Below are positions 39,392-47,917 of a DNA stretch of 64,000 nucleotides, one piece after another. The DNA is from Streptomonospora alba (GTDB lineage Bacteria; Actinomycetota; Actinomycetes; Streptosporangiales; Streptosporangiaceae): NCBI RefSeq assembly GCF_000826685.1, contig NZ_JROO01000047.1, forward strand, positions 1 to 64,000, in the 5' to 3' direction. Each line of letters begins with the position of its first letter. The stretch's first letter is position 1. The notes under the pieces were generated by a model. The model was not told the origin of the DNA, did not search any database, and saw only the letters and a program-made list of their open reading frames with translations. A program made the translations under genes and the position numbers.

Positions 39392-40258
39392 ATGGCCGAT
39401 GAGCAGGCCCCGCTGCAGGCGGTGATCGACGCTTGCCGGCCGCTGAAGTTCGCGCCGCTGCCCGACGTGCGCACCACCTCCGTGCAGTCCGCGCGCGAGC
39501 ACCCGGCCACCGAGCACTGGTACCGCACCGACCTCATGGTCGCCGAGGGCGCGGTCGGCCCCTTGTTCAACCGCCTTACCGCTCAGCACGGCCCCGACCA
39601 CAAGCTGCCGGGCGCCACCCACTTCATGCGCGCGCTGCTGCGCGAGCCGATCTTCCTGGTCTCGGCGGGCATCTACCTCACCGGCAGGGCCACCCTGCTG
39701 GACGAGCGCCACCTGTGGTTCCCGTGGCTGTCCACCTCGGCCTTCGGCGCGCCCACCATCACCAGCACCCGCATGGCGGTACTGCCCGACGACCCGGCGG
39801 CGGGCCACCCCGACGCGGTCGTGGTGCCCGACGAGGACGCCCTCAACGCCATAGCCGCCCGCCACCTGGTGGGTGCGTTCTCCCCGATCATCGACGCGCT
39901 GCACGAGCACACGCGCGTGGGGCTGCGCACGCTGTGGGGATGGGTGCTCGACACCCAGCACTTCTACATGCTCAACCCGGCGCGCTTCCTGGGCCGCGAC
40001 GCCGAGGACGCCTGGCAGCGCGCCGGGGCCCTGGGCGAGGCGCTGATCGAGGCGGGCGCGGTCACCCGTGCGCGGCCGCGCCTGTTCCCCTTCTACGAGG
40101 AGCACCCGCGCGGCACCTGGGCCGTACGGGGCACGTGCTGCTTCGACTACAAGGGCGACCCCGAGCACGGTTTCTGCACCACGTGCCCCCTCAAGTGCGA
40201 CGACGACCGCCGCGCCGAACTCCAGGAGTGGATCCGCAACCCGGCCTTGGCGCCGTAG
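39392..40258 (+). CDS. FhuF-like (2Fe-2S) ferric-siderophore reductase
   Basis: A 288-residue protein ending in the FhuF-type iron-sulphur motif: RGTCCFDY...FCTTCPL, with Cys249-Cys250-x11-Cys262-x2-Cys265. FhuF proteins reduce ferric siderophores in the cytoplasm to free the iron. The N-terminal 245 residues match the FhuF-like fold loosely and lack membrane segments. An iron box upstream (39264-39282) links the gene to the siderophore locus that starts 8 kb further on. The ATG at 39392 has only a weak upstream site. A hairpin terminator follows. Confidence 0.8.
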   Translation: MADEQAPLQAVIDACRPLKFAPLPDVRTTSVQSAREHPATEHWYRTDLMVAEGAVGPLFNRLTAQHGPDHKLPGATHFMRALLREPIFLVSAGIYLTGRATLLDERHLWFPWLSTSAFGAPTITSTRMAVLPDDPAAGHPDAVVVPDEDALNAIAARHLVGAFSPIIDALHEHTRVGLRTLWGWVLDTQHFYMLNPARFLGRDAEDAWQRAGALGEALIEAGAVTRARPRLFPFYEEHPRGTWAVRGTCCFDYKGDPEHGFCTTCPLKCDDDRRAELQEWIRNPALAP

Positions 40259-40287
40259 GGCGCTGAGCCCGCGGCCCTCGCGGGACC

Positions 40288-40315
40288 GGGCGGGGTTTTC
40301 TCGGAACCCCCGCCC
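40288..40315 (+). terminator. Hairpin terminator after FhuF-like gene
   Basis: GGGCGGGGTT (40288-40297) pairs with AACCCCCGCCC (40305-40315) across TTCTCGG, with one bulged base. It starts 30 bases past the stop. The rest of the gap to 40526 is empty. Confidence 0.55.
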
Positions 40316-40526
40316 AGCGCGGTGGCCGCGGGCGGAAGCACGGAGCCCACTGTGCTGACCGGCCGGTCTCGTCGGCTTCGGGCGACGGCACGCCCCCGAC
40401 GGTCGCTCTCCCGGTGCAGGCCGCTCCCCTCTGACACGTCGAGGAACCGCGGGCGCCCTCCATGAGAGTGCTCCACGAGCCGGTTCCCTACCCGGCGCCG
40501 CAGCCGCCCGGCCCGGGACCGGCGAC

Positions 40527-41069
40527 TCAGACGCGCCGCAGCGGGGAGTGCGGGGGCGCGGGAGCGCGCACGCCGATGGCGTCGCCCGGCCGCACCGGGC
40601 CCGTGGCACGCACGACGCCCATCACCCCCGCCTTGAGCACCACAGCACCGTCGGCGTCGCGGCCGACCACCTCGGCGAGCAGTCCCTGCTGGAAGCCGTC
40701 GATCTGCGTGCAGGGGTTGCGCAGCCCCGTTATCTCGACGACCGCGCTCGGGCCGAGGTCCAGCAGCGTTCCGGTGGGCAGGGCGAGCAGGTCGAGTCCG
40801 CGGGTGGTGACGTTCTCCCCGAGGTCGCCGGGGCGCACGCGGTAGCCCGATTCCCGCAGTTCGTCGTGCAGTTCTCCGGGGATCAGGTGGACCTGGCGCA
40901 GGTTGGGCTGCGTGGGATCGCGCGCCACCCGCGACCGGTGCTGAACCGTGGCCCCCATGTGCGCGTCGCCCTCGACGCCCAGCCCTTCCAGCAGCCGGAC
41001 GGACTCCGCCGCCGTTTTGCTGAAGGCGTGTTCCGAACTGAGGCCCACCGCCGCCACACGCGCCGCCAT
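40527..41069 (-). CDS. MOSC-domain protein
   Basis: A 180-residue MOSC (molybdenum-cofactor sulfurase C-terminal) protein. It opens MAARVAAVGLSSEHAFSK, continues with GVEGDAHMG and LRQVHLIPGELHDEL, and has GDLGENVTTRGLDLLALPTG. The conserved Cys is in GLRNPCTQIDGF. Such proteins bind a molybdenum cofactor or carry sulfur and often reduce N-hydroxylated compounds with partner proteins. No partner is adjacent. The start at 41069 is the first codon matching the family. It is convergent with the FhuF-like gene. Confidence 0.88.
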   Translation of the reverse strand: MAARVAAVGLSSEHAFSKTAAESVRLLEGLGVEGDAHMGATVQHRSRVARDPTQPNLRQVHLIPGELHDELRESGYRVRPGDLGENVTTRGLDLLALPTGTLLDLGPSAVVEITGLRNPCTQIDGFQQGLLAEVVGRDADGAVVLKAGVMGVVRATGPVRPGDAIGVRAPAPPHSPLRRV

Positions 41070-41207
41070 GCCGTCCCTCCCGCCGTCGCCGGATTCGACG
41101 GTGCCGAAGTCTAGGCCCCGCGCCCCTTCACGGACTCGGCGCCAGGCGGTCCGAGGGCGGCCGCAATCGGCCGATGCGTAAAGATCCGCGCGTGAGCCCC
41201 GGCGGCT

Positions 41208-42011
41208 TCAGCCCTTCAGGCGGACGACCGCGGGCTTGTGGTCGGAGGTGAAGTCGTGCAGCCGCAGGGCTGCCGGCCGGGTGCCCGGCGGGACGTCGAA
41301 GACCAGGCCGCCGCGGACCTGCATGCCCGGGGCGAGGCGGCCGAACAGCGCGTCGGGGTTTCCCGCGCGCAGGCCCGCGGTGTTGTCGGGGCGGTGGCGG
41401 GCGCCCTGGGTGTCGACGAGGCGCTGATCGGCGTCGGTGAAGAACCCGGCCTTGTCGCCCACGTTGCGCACGGTGACCCGGGCGACCACGAAGCTGCCTT
41501 GGGCCCGCTCCCCCTGCACGGTGCCGCCGACGTGGTCCAGGTCGGTGTGCACACCGGTGACGGTGAACTCGAATGCACCCGAGGAGACGGGGTCCCCGAC
41601 CCGGCCCCAGGCCCCGTCGGCGGGCGGCCGCTCGGGCTGGGCGCCCGGTGTCGGCAGGCGTGCGGCGACTCCGCCGAGGGTGGACGGGCCGCCGCCGATC
41701 AGTACAGCGACGGCCGCGCCACCGATCAGGGCCGCCGCACCGAGAGCGGCCGCTGTTTTCGGCCACCTCCGCCGCCGGGGAACCGGTTCCGGTTCGGAGG
41801 TACCGGGGCCGCCCTCGGCGGGCTCGGCGGCCGCATCCGGGGTGGTGGGGGCGTGAGCGTCGGGATCGTGATCCGCGGCGTGCGCGGCGGCCGGCGACGG
41901 CTCGCCCGCTGCCTCGGTCTCCGGCTCCCCGATCCCGGACGCGGTGTCGTCGGCATGCCGCGGATCGGCGCCGCCGGCGCCTCTGATCGCTGCCGCCTCA
42001 CGGTCATCCAC
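41208..42011 (-). CDS. Membrane-anchored DUF4352-like protein
   Basis: A 267-residue protein. An acidic, Pro/Ala-rich cytoplasmic region (about 1-85) is followed by a transmembrane helix at about 92-112 (after RRRRWPK). The external C-terminal domain resembles DUF4352/telokin-like domains: FEFTVTGVHTDLDHVG, SFVVARVTVRNVGDKAGFFTDADQRLVDTQGARH and VRGGLVFDVPPGTRPAALRL. These domains are seen in secreted lipoproteins of unknown function. GTG at 42011 follows AAGGAG by six bases and is better than the GTG at 42035. A palindrome, CGGTAACG-N11-CGTTACCG, lies 38 bases upstream. Confidence 0.75.
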   Translation of the reverse strand: MDDREAAAIRGAGGADPRHADDTASGIGEPETEAAGEPSPAAAHAADHDPDAHAPTTPDAAAEPAEGGPGTSEPEPVPRRRRWPKTAAALGAAALIGGAAVAVLIGGGPSTLGGVAARLPTPGAQPERPPADGAWGRVGDPVSSGAFEFTVTGVHTDLDHVGGTVQGERAQGSFVVARVTVRNVGDKAGFFTDADQRLVDTQGARHRPDNTAGLRAGNPDALFGRLAPGMQVRGGLVFDVPPGTRPAALRLHDFTSDHKPAVVRLKG

Positions 42012-42049
42012 GCCGGCTCCTTCGCGGGGTGCCACACACGACTCACGTA

Positions 42050-42076
42050 CGGTAACGCCCGTTGGTCACGTTACCG
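42050..42076. promoter_or_regulatory. Palindromic operator-like element upstream of DUF4352-like gene
   Basis: CGGTAACG (42050-42057) and CGTTACCG (42069-42076) are perfect eight-base inverted arms 11 bases apart, one helical turn. It is placed where a regulator would cover the promoter. Confidence 0.45.
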
Positions 42077-42180
42077 ACCGGCACCCGGAGAGACACGCAG
42101 GTTGAAGGGTGTTTCACGGAGGTGCGCCCATCACTGTGCGTCACGGCGGCGTGAGGTGGTGCCGGTGTACGGCAGGCGGA

Positions 42181-43524
42181 TCAGCCGGTGCGGCGCGCCC
42201 GCAGTGCGAGGAGGAGGACCGGCACCACCAGCGCCGCCGCCACGGCGTTGAGCGGGCCGAAGCCCAACGCCACCAGGGTCACGCCCGACAGCGCCGAGCC
42301 GGCGGCTCCGAAGGAGTGCATCAGCAGATCGGCCGTGCCCTGCGCCTGAGGGCGGCGCTCGGGCGGCAGTGATTCGGCCAGCAGCGCAGACGCCGAGACC
42401 AGTCCGAAAGACCAGCCCAGTCCGAGCAGGATCAGCCCGGCCGCCACCTGCGTGGAGTCGTGGCCGGCCGTGCCCGCCAATGCGGCCGCCCCCACGATCA
42501 GCGCCTGTCCGGTCAGCAGCACCGGCACGCGCCCCAACCGGTCGGCGAGCCAGCCCACCAGCGGAGACAACGCGTACATTCCGGCGATGTGCAGGCTGAT
42601 GGTCACCCCGATGACGCTCAGCTGCGCGCCGCCGGACTCCATGTGCACCGGCGTCATGGTCATCACGGTGATCATGGAGGCGTGGGAGGCGGCCATGCCG
42701 GTGATGGCTAGCAGCGCCCGGGGTTCGGCGGCGATCGCCCGCAGCGACGCGGCGAGGGATCCGCGCTGCCGAGACGCTCCGCCCTTGTCCGCCGGGGCGG
42801 TGCCGGCGGCGGCGCGGGACAGCAGCAGCGGGTCGGGACGCAGCAGGAGGGCGACGACGGTCCCGGCGGCGGCGAAGGAGACGGTGCTGAAGACCAGCGG
42901 CCCCACCAGCGGGTCGAGCCCCAGCGTCCCCGCCACCGCGGCGCCGGGACCGGTCAGGTTCGGACCGGCCACCGAGCCGATCGTCGTGCCCCACACCACG
43001 AGCGAGAGGTCGCGGCCGCGGGTTCGGTCGCCGGCCAGGTCGGCGGCACCGTGGCGGGACTGCAGGCCCGTGGCGCTGCCCGCGCCGAAGAGCACCATGC
43101 CCAGCAGGAAGGCGGGGAAGAGCGCCAACTGGGCTCCGGCGATCGCGCCGACGCCGCCCAGTGCCGCCAGGAACCAGCCCAGGCTCAGCCCGAAGCGCCG
43201 CCCTCGGCGGGCGGCGGCGCTTGCGAGCGGCAGGGCCAGCACGGCGGCGCCGAGCGTGACCATCGTCGTCGCCATGCCGGACCAGCCCTGGGAGCCGGTG
43301 AGGTCGCGGGCGATCAGACCGATCACCGACACGGCGGAGGCGACGCCGACACCGCCGACGACCTGCGCCCCGGTGAGCACGGCGAGCACCCGCGGGCGGG
43401 CCGACCGCGCGGCGCGGCGTGCGGTCTCCTGGTCGGGGTCGGCACGGGCGTCGCGGGGCGGCGGCGCGGCCTCGTCGGAAGCCGTCATCGCCGCTGCGAG
43501 CGTGTGCGCATGCTCTTCCCCCAT
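42181..43524 (-). CDS. MFS transporter
   Basis: A 447-residue major facilitator with about twelve helices. The loop 2-3 motif A is weakly kept (ASAAARRGRRFGLSLG); GWLADRLGRVPVLLTG is the better preserved repeat after helix 8. The N-terminus has about 40 charged residues before helix 1. The middle loop (about 220-240) contains DKGGASRQRG. Related actinobacterial proteins are annotated only as MFS transporters, and the substrate is unknown. Neither candidate ATG (43524 or 43488) has a convincing ribosome site, so the start is uncertain. Confidence 0.8.
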   Translation of the reverse strand: MGEEHAHTLAAAMTASDEAAPPPRDARADPDQETARRAARSARPRVLAVLTGAQVVGGVGVASAVSVIGLIARDLTGSQGWSGMATTMVTLGAAVLALPLASAAARRGRRFGLSLGWFLAALGGVGAIAGAQLALFPAFLLGMVLFGAGSATGLQSRHGAADLAGDRTRGRDLSLVVWGTTIGSVAGPNLTGPGAAVAGTLGLDPLVGPLVFSTVSFAAAGTVVALLLRPDPLLLSRAAAGTAPADKGGASRQRGSLAASLRAIAAEPRALLAITGMAASHASMITVMTMTPVHMESGGAQLSVIGVTISLHIAGMYALSPLVGWLADRLGRVPVLLTGQALIVGAAALAGTAGHDSTQVAAGLILLGLGWSFGLVSASALLAESLPPERRPQAQGTADLLMHSFGAAGSALSGVTLVALGFGPLNAVAAALVVPVLLLALRARRTG

Positions 43525-43725
43525 TCGCCGGCGGCCGGCGCCACTGCGGATACTCAGGACGAGCCGATCATAGGAGGCGAACCCGCATAATCGGCACCGC
43601 TCGGCTTCTGCGTACAGCGGAGCCCGCCCCGGGTGCGGCTCGGGTTCCGGAGGCGCCCCGTGGAGGGGCCGGTCAGCGCGGGATCCCCGTGCCGCAGGAC
43701 GCGGTTCGGCACTGGACGCCTGCGC

Positions 43726-44001
43726 TCAGCCGCCGCCGTAGCGCCAGCGGAGGAATCCGTGCTCGCGCTCCACACGGCGCATCTCGGCGTACAGGGCGTC
43801 GGGGTCGACGCCCGACACCACGGCTCCGCCCTGGGGCACGGGCCAGCGCGCGAACGCCCAGAAGCGGCGGGTGTAGGAGCCCCACAGCACGAGCCACACG
43901 CCCTGCTTCTGCCACTCGATGTGCGCCGCGGTCTCATGCCGATCGTCGTCTTCGCCCTCGTCCATAGCGAAGGGCTCATACCCGGACCGATATCTCCCCA
44001 T
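43726..44001 (-). CDS. Small hypothetical protein
   Basis: About 91 residues if it starts at ATG 44001 (MGRYRSGYEPFAMD); an ATG at 43965 would give 79. An aromatic-rich core (HIEWQKQGVWLVLWGSYTRRFWAFARWPVP) is followed by DPDALYAEMRRVEREHGFLRWRYGGG. The sequence is coherent and not GC-shadow-like, so it is probably a real cytoplasmic protein, but I do not know its family. The reading frame extends upstream into low-complexity sequence. No good ribosome site was seen for either start. Confidence 0.5.
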   Translation of the reverse strand: MGRYRSGYEPFAMDEGEDDDRHETAAHIEWQKQGVWLVLWGSYTRRFWAFARWPVPQGGAVVSGVDPDALYAEMRRVEREHGFLRWRYGGG

Positions 44002-44553
44002 TGGGCCGGATGTGGTCACCCCCGAGGCCTGGACATCGAGGGAACCCGTGCCACGGGAGCGCACACGTGCCCCAGCCGGTCCGCCGGCGGAGTGCGGACG
44101 ATGCGGACGATGCGCTTTCGGCTGTTCGGCGATCCGGGCCCGGGGAGTCGGAGGTGCGCTCCGCCCGGACGGAGACATGCCGTTTCGGAGGAGGGCGCCT
44201 GCCGCCCGTCGCCCCCAGCCCGGTAGCACCCGGTACGGCCCTGGGCACGGTCCGCGGCGCCGTACCGGGAGTGGATCTCACCCGCGCCGATCCGCCGGCC
44301 CCCTTGGCGGATTCCGTTCCGCACTGGACACTGTCGGCGGCCGCCTCCGATCCCCGCGCGCTAGTGCCTCCCGCAGCGGCCCGGACCGCTGGGCGGTGCC
44401 GGCCTGCGGGTGAACGGAGCGGTAGGCGCCGCGCCGCAAATCTGCCGCAGGTTTTCTGTTGTTCCCCAGGCCCGCTCCCGTCTCCCAGGGGTGGAACGGG
44501 ATGACGATCCGCAGCCGGTCCCGTCGCCGCAGTAGACCGAAGGGAAGTCAGCA
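44002..44553. other. Intergenic region upstream of the sigma-factor fusion gene
   Basis: About 550 bases without a gene I can support; frames crossing it look like GC-driven noise. GGAAC at 44493-44497 could be the -35 element of an ECF-type promoter, but the -10 partner is unclear. AAGGGAAG just before 44554 is the ribosome site of the sigma gene. Confidence 0.4.
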
Positions 44554-46530
44554 ATGAGTCACGCGCCCTGGCCAGGGCCGGACCCCGCACTGGTGTCCGC
44601 CGCCCGTGACGGCGATCCGCAGGCCGTCGAAGAGCTGCTTTCGCAATCGCTGCCGCTGATCTACAACATCGTCGGCCGAGCACTGGACGGCCACAGCGAC
44701 GTGGACGACGTGGTGCAGGAGACCGTGCTGCGTGTCGTGGACCGTCTCGATCAGCTGGAGCGGCCGGAGTCGTACCGATCCTGGATGGTGGCCATTACCG
44801 TGCGGCGTATACGGGACTGGATCCGCGCCCGGCAGCGGTCGCAGGAGAACCTCCGGTCGCTGCCGCAGGCCGAGCACCTGCCCGACGCGTCCGACTTCGC
44901 CTCGCTGACGATCCTGCGGTTGAACCTGACCGACCAGCGCCGGGAGGTCGCCGAGGCCACGCGCTGGCTGGACGAGGACGACCGCGAACTGCTGTCGCTG
45001 TGGTGGCTGGAGCAGACCGGCCAGCTCGGGCGCTCCGAGCTCGCCGAGGCGCTGGGCCTGCCGGAACGGCACGCGGCCGTGCGCGTCCGCCGCCTGAAGG
45101 ACCAGTTGGACGTCGGCCGCACCGTCGTGCACGTCTTGGCCGCCCAGCCCGCCTGTCCGCAGCTCGGCGACATCACGAGCGGCTGGGACGGCCGACCGAG
45201 CCCGCTGTGGCGCAAGCGGCTGGCCCGCCACATTCGCCGCTGCCCCCACTGCGGCGACCGCACCGAACGGCTCGCGCCGGTGGAAGGGCTGCTGCGCGGA
45301 CTGCCGATGCTTGCGCCGCCGCTGCCGCTGTACCAGGCCCTCGCCGAATACATCCGGTTCGGCCTGCCCGACGCGGCTCAGGACGGCTCAGACCAGGGCT
45401 CCGCGGGATCGGCGGACACCGGCGCGCCCGCCGGCGGGGGCTCCGATCCGGTCGGCGGCACGCAGTCGCATGCCGGCCCGCCCTCGCACCACGGCGGGCA
45501 CGCTCCAGGTCTCCGCCGGGCGCGCCCGCCCGCGGCCCGGCGGAGCATCCTGGTCGCCGCGGGCGCGGGAGCTGTCGCCACGGGTGTCCTGGTCGCGTCC
45601 GCGCTGACGGACGACGGCCCGGCGTCGCCGCAGTCGGCCGCTCCCGCCCCGGGGCCCATGGCGGTCCGGGAGTCCAGCGAGGCTCCGGACTCTCCCTCGC
45701 CCTCCCCGTCGGCCTCGCCGAGCGCGGCCGCCTCCGCGGCGCCGCCGTCGCCGACCGCCGAGCCCGAACCCGACGCCGCCGAGGTCGCCGCCTCCGGCGG
45801 CAAGGGCGTCGGCGTGTGGGAGTTCGAAGGCGCAGACGCGGCGCTGCGGCAGTCGGGCGCCGGCTGGTACTACACCTGGTCCACCGCCCCTCCCGGCGTC
45901 GGCTCCGCGTCCGGGGCCGAGTTCGTACCCATGGTCTGGGGCGCCGACTCGGTCACGGACCAGGCCCTGGCCGAAGCCGAGGCGGCGGGCCCGTACCTGC
46001 TGGGGTTCAACGAGCCCGACATGGGCGAGCAGGCCGACATGACCGTGGAGCAGGCCTTGGAGCTGTGGCCGCGGTTGGAGGAGACGGGCAGCACTCTGGG
46101 AAGCCCCGCCGTGGCCACTGACGCCGACGTCGACGGCGGCTGGCTGGACCGGTTCATGACCGGCGCCGAGCAGCGCGGCCACCGCGTCGACTTCATCGCG
46201 GTGCACTGGTACGGCTCCGATTTCCGCACGGGTCCGGCCGTCGAGCAGTTGCGCGGCTACCTCGCCGCGGTCCACGAGAAGTACGGCAAACCGGTCTGGC
46301 TCACCGAGTACGCGCTGATCGACTTCTCCGACGGGACACCGCGCTACCCCGCCCCGGCACGGCAGGCCGCCTTCGTCACCGCGTCCTCGGCGATGCTGTC
46401 GGAGTTGCCCTTCCTCAAGCGCTACGCCTGGTTCGGCCTGGGCACCGACGAGGCGGGGCCGACCACGGCGCTGTACCGCGGCGGCCCCGCCCCCACGGAG
46501 ATGGGCAGCGCCTTCCAGACCGCTCCCTAA
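44554..46530 (+). CDS. ECF sigma factor / zinc motif / transmembrane / glycoside hydrolase (GH128-like) fusion
   Basis: One 658-residue polypeptide. Sigma region 2 (about 10-95) contains SDVDDVVQETVLRVVDRLDQL and SYRSWMVAITVRRIRDWIRARQR. Sigma region 4 (about 135-185) contains SELAEALGLPERHAAVRVRRLKDQL. His226-x3-Cys230-x2-Cys233 (HIRRCPHC) resembles the zinc motif of anti-sigma factors. A low-complexity linker leads to a transmembrane helix at 331-351, then a Ser/Pro-rich extracytoplasmic spacer. The rest (about 418-658) is a glycosyl-hydrolase catalytic domain of the Asl1/GH128 type, with Glu487 in GFNEPD and Glu585 in WLTEYALID as likely catalytic acids. Reading is continuous with no frameshift. 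The sensor-effector role is inferred. Confidence 0.85.
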   Translation: MSHAPWPGPDPALVSAARDGDPQAVEELLSQSLPLIYNIVGRALDGHSDVDDVVQETVLRVVDRLDQLERPESYRSWMVAITVRRIRDWIRARQRSQENLRSLPQAEHLPDASDFASLTILRLNLTDQRREVAEATRWLDEDDRELLSLWWLEQTGQLGRSELAEALGLPERHAAVRVRRLKDQLDVGRTVVHVLAAQPACPQLGDITSGWDGRPSPLWRKRLARHIRRCPHCGDRTERLAPVEGLLRGLPMLAPPLPLYQALAEYIRFGLPDAAQDGSDQGSAGSADTGAPAGGGSDPVGGTQSHAGPPSHHGGHAPGLRRARPPAARRSILVAAGAGAVATGVLVASALTDDGPASPQSAAPAPGPMAVRESSEAPDSPSPSPSASPSAAASAAPPSPTAEPEPDAAEVAASGGKGVGVWEFEGADAALRQSGAGWYYTWSTAPPGVGSASGAEFVPMVWGADSVTDQALAEAEAAGPYLLGFNEPDMGEQADMTVEQALELWPRLEETGSTLGSPAVATDADVDGGWLDRFMTGAEQRGHRVDFIAVHWYGSDFRTGPAVEQLRGYLAAVHEKYGKPVWLTEYALIDFSDGTPRYPAPARQAAFVTASSAMLSELPFLKRYAWFGLGTDEAGPTTALYRGGPAPTEMGSAFQTAP

Positions 46531-46581
46531 CTGTCGGCGTCCAGCCCGGGGCCCTCCGGGAGCGGGCGAGCCCGGGGCCGG

Positions 46582-47409
46582 TCACCCGGAGGCCGGGGCG
46601 ATGGGGGTATCTGCGGGGAGCGCGTGTGCCTGCTTGCCGCCGGGCGCGCGCCGGGTGAGCACCAGGGGGCCGTCCTCGGTGATGGCCACCGTGTGCTCGG
46701 AGTGGGCTGTGCGCGAGCCGTCCGCCGACCGGATCGTCCAGCCGTCGGGGTCGTAGACGATCCGGTCGGTCGTGCGGGCGAACCAGGGTTCGAGCGCGAG
46801 GGTCAGGCCCGGGCGGAGCCTCAGGCCGTGGCCCGCCCTGCCCTTGTTCGACACGTGGGGTCCCTCGTGCATCGTGCGGCCGAGGCCGTGGCCGCCGAAT
46901 TCGTCGTTGACCGGATAACCGTAGTCGCGGGCCACCGCCCAGATCGCCGCAGAGACATCACCCAGGCGGTTGCCCGGACGCGCCGCCGCGATCGCCGCCT
47001 CCAACGCTTCCTCGGTGGCGCGGACGATCCGCAGGTCCTCCTCGGCGGCGGCCCCGACGACGACCGTGCGCGCCGAGTCGGCCACCCAGCCGTCGACGCT
47101 GACCGCGAGGTCGGCGGTGAGCACGTCACCGTCGCGCAGCGTGTAGTCGTGCGGCAGGCCGTGCAGGACGGCGTCGTTGACCGACAGGCAGACGACGTTG
47201 CGGAACGAGCCCCTTCCGAAGGGCGGGGCGTAGTCCCAGTAGCACGACTGCGCCCCGCGCCGTTCGATCATGCCGCGAACGTGGTGCTCCAGGTCCAGGA
47301 GGTTGAGGCCCACCTCGGCGAGCCGTCCGACCTCGGAGAGCACCTCGGCGACGAAGCGCCCGGCCACGTGCATGCGCTGGATCTCCGCGGGCGTCTTCAG
47401 TTCGATCAC
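46582..47409 (-). CDS. map: Type I methionine aminopeptidase
   Basis: Removes N-terminal methionine from nascent proteins; about 275 residues. Metal ligands are visible: two Asp in LAVSVDGWVADSARTV, His in FGGHGLGRTMHEGPHV, Glu in LALEPW and Glu in HSEHTVAITEDG. The substrate-site Cys-containing block CLSVNDAVLHGLP is typical. Start: GTG 47409 after GAGG; another GTG at 47415 adds two residues. It diverges from a small XRE regulator gene across a paired operator, so this copy is probably a regulated second Map rather than the housekeeping enzyme (inference). Confidence 0.92.
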   Translation of the reverse strand: MIELKTPAEIQRMHVAGRFVAEVLSEVGRLAEVGLNLLDLEHHVRGMIERRGAQSCYWDYAPPFGRGSFRNVVCLSVNDAVLHGLPHDYTLRDGDVLTADLAVSVDGWVADSARTVVVGAAAEEDLRIVRATEEALEAAIAAARPGNRLGDVSAAIWAVARDYGYPVNDEFGGHGLGRTMHEGPHVSNKGRAGHGLRLRPGLTLALEPWFARTTDRIVYDPDGWTIRSADGSRTAHSEHTVAITEDGPLVLTRRAPGGKQAHALPADTPIAPASG

Positions 47410-47430
47410 GAGCACCTCACGCAGGGAGTT

Positions 47431-47480
47431 CTGGTATTTCTATACCGTCAAGCGCTAGAGTTTCGGTATAGAAATACCAG
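47431..47480. promoter_or_regulatory. Paired operator in the map/XRE divergent promoter
   Basis: A 17-base perfect inverted repeat: CTGGTATTTCTATACCG (47431-47447) and CGGTATAGAAATACCAG (47464-47480), 16-base spacer. Each arm is itself a palindromic half-operator, GGTAT-TTCT-ATACC. On the minus strand TTGACG (47451-47446) lies in the spacer and could be the map -35 element. Two regulator dimers could cover both promoters. Confidence 0.7.
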
Positions 47481-47495
47481 ATCTAGCATGAGGGC

Positions 47496-47765
47496 ATGGT
47501 CCGCCAACCGCTCACGCCCGAACAGATCGAGGCTGGCAGGCGTCTCGGTGCCCTGCTGCGCCACGCTCGGGCGGGGCGCGACCCCGCGGAAGTCGCGCAC
47601 GCGGCCGGCGTTTCGCCGGAAACCCTCCGCAAGATCGAGACCGGCCGCCTGCCCTCCCCCGGGTTCGGCACGATCATCAGCCTCGGCGAGGCGCTCAACG
47701 TGCCGGTGCAGGAACTGGCGGCCACCTGGCGTGGCGGCGACCTCCCGCTGAAAGCCGTCTCCTAG
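47496..47765 (+). CDS. XRE-family helix-turn-helix regulator
   Basis: An 89-residue protein that is almost entirely an XRE/Cro-type DNA-binding domain: RRLGALLRHARAGRDPAEVAHAAGVSPETLRKIETGRLPSPGFGTIISLGEALNVPVQEL (about 15-75). It has no ligand domain, so it likely binds as a simple dimer. Its ATG is 15 bases from the end of the paired operator at 47431-47480, which strongly suggests that it controls itself and the divergent map gene. The coding frame is short and well bounded; a terminator follows. Confidence 0.88.
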   Translation: MVRQPLTPEQIEAGRRLGALLRHARAGRDPAEVAHAAGVSPETLRKIETGRLPSPGFGTIISLGEALNVPVQELAATWRGGDLPLKAVS

Positions 47766-47851
47766 CCGCCCTGCGCCCCGCGAGGTATACCCCCGGGAAG
47801 CTCCGGGGCCGGTCCCGGTGGAGGCGCCTTGGCGGAGTCCGCGCAGCAGAC

Positions 47852-47886
47852 GAAGGGCCTCGGAGCCGGCGGCTCCGAGGCCCTTC
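47852..47886. terminator. Bidirectional hairpin between XRE and panD genes
   Basis: GAAGGGCCTCGGAGCC (47852-47867) and GGCTCCGAGGCCCTTC (47871-47886) pair perfectly over 16 bases across GGC, between two convergent genes. It serves both as terminator, 87 bases past the XRE stop and 32 past that of panD. Confidence 0.75.
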
Positions 47887-47917
47887 TGCGCTGCTGCCGG
47901 GCGTGGCTCCCGCCTCC

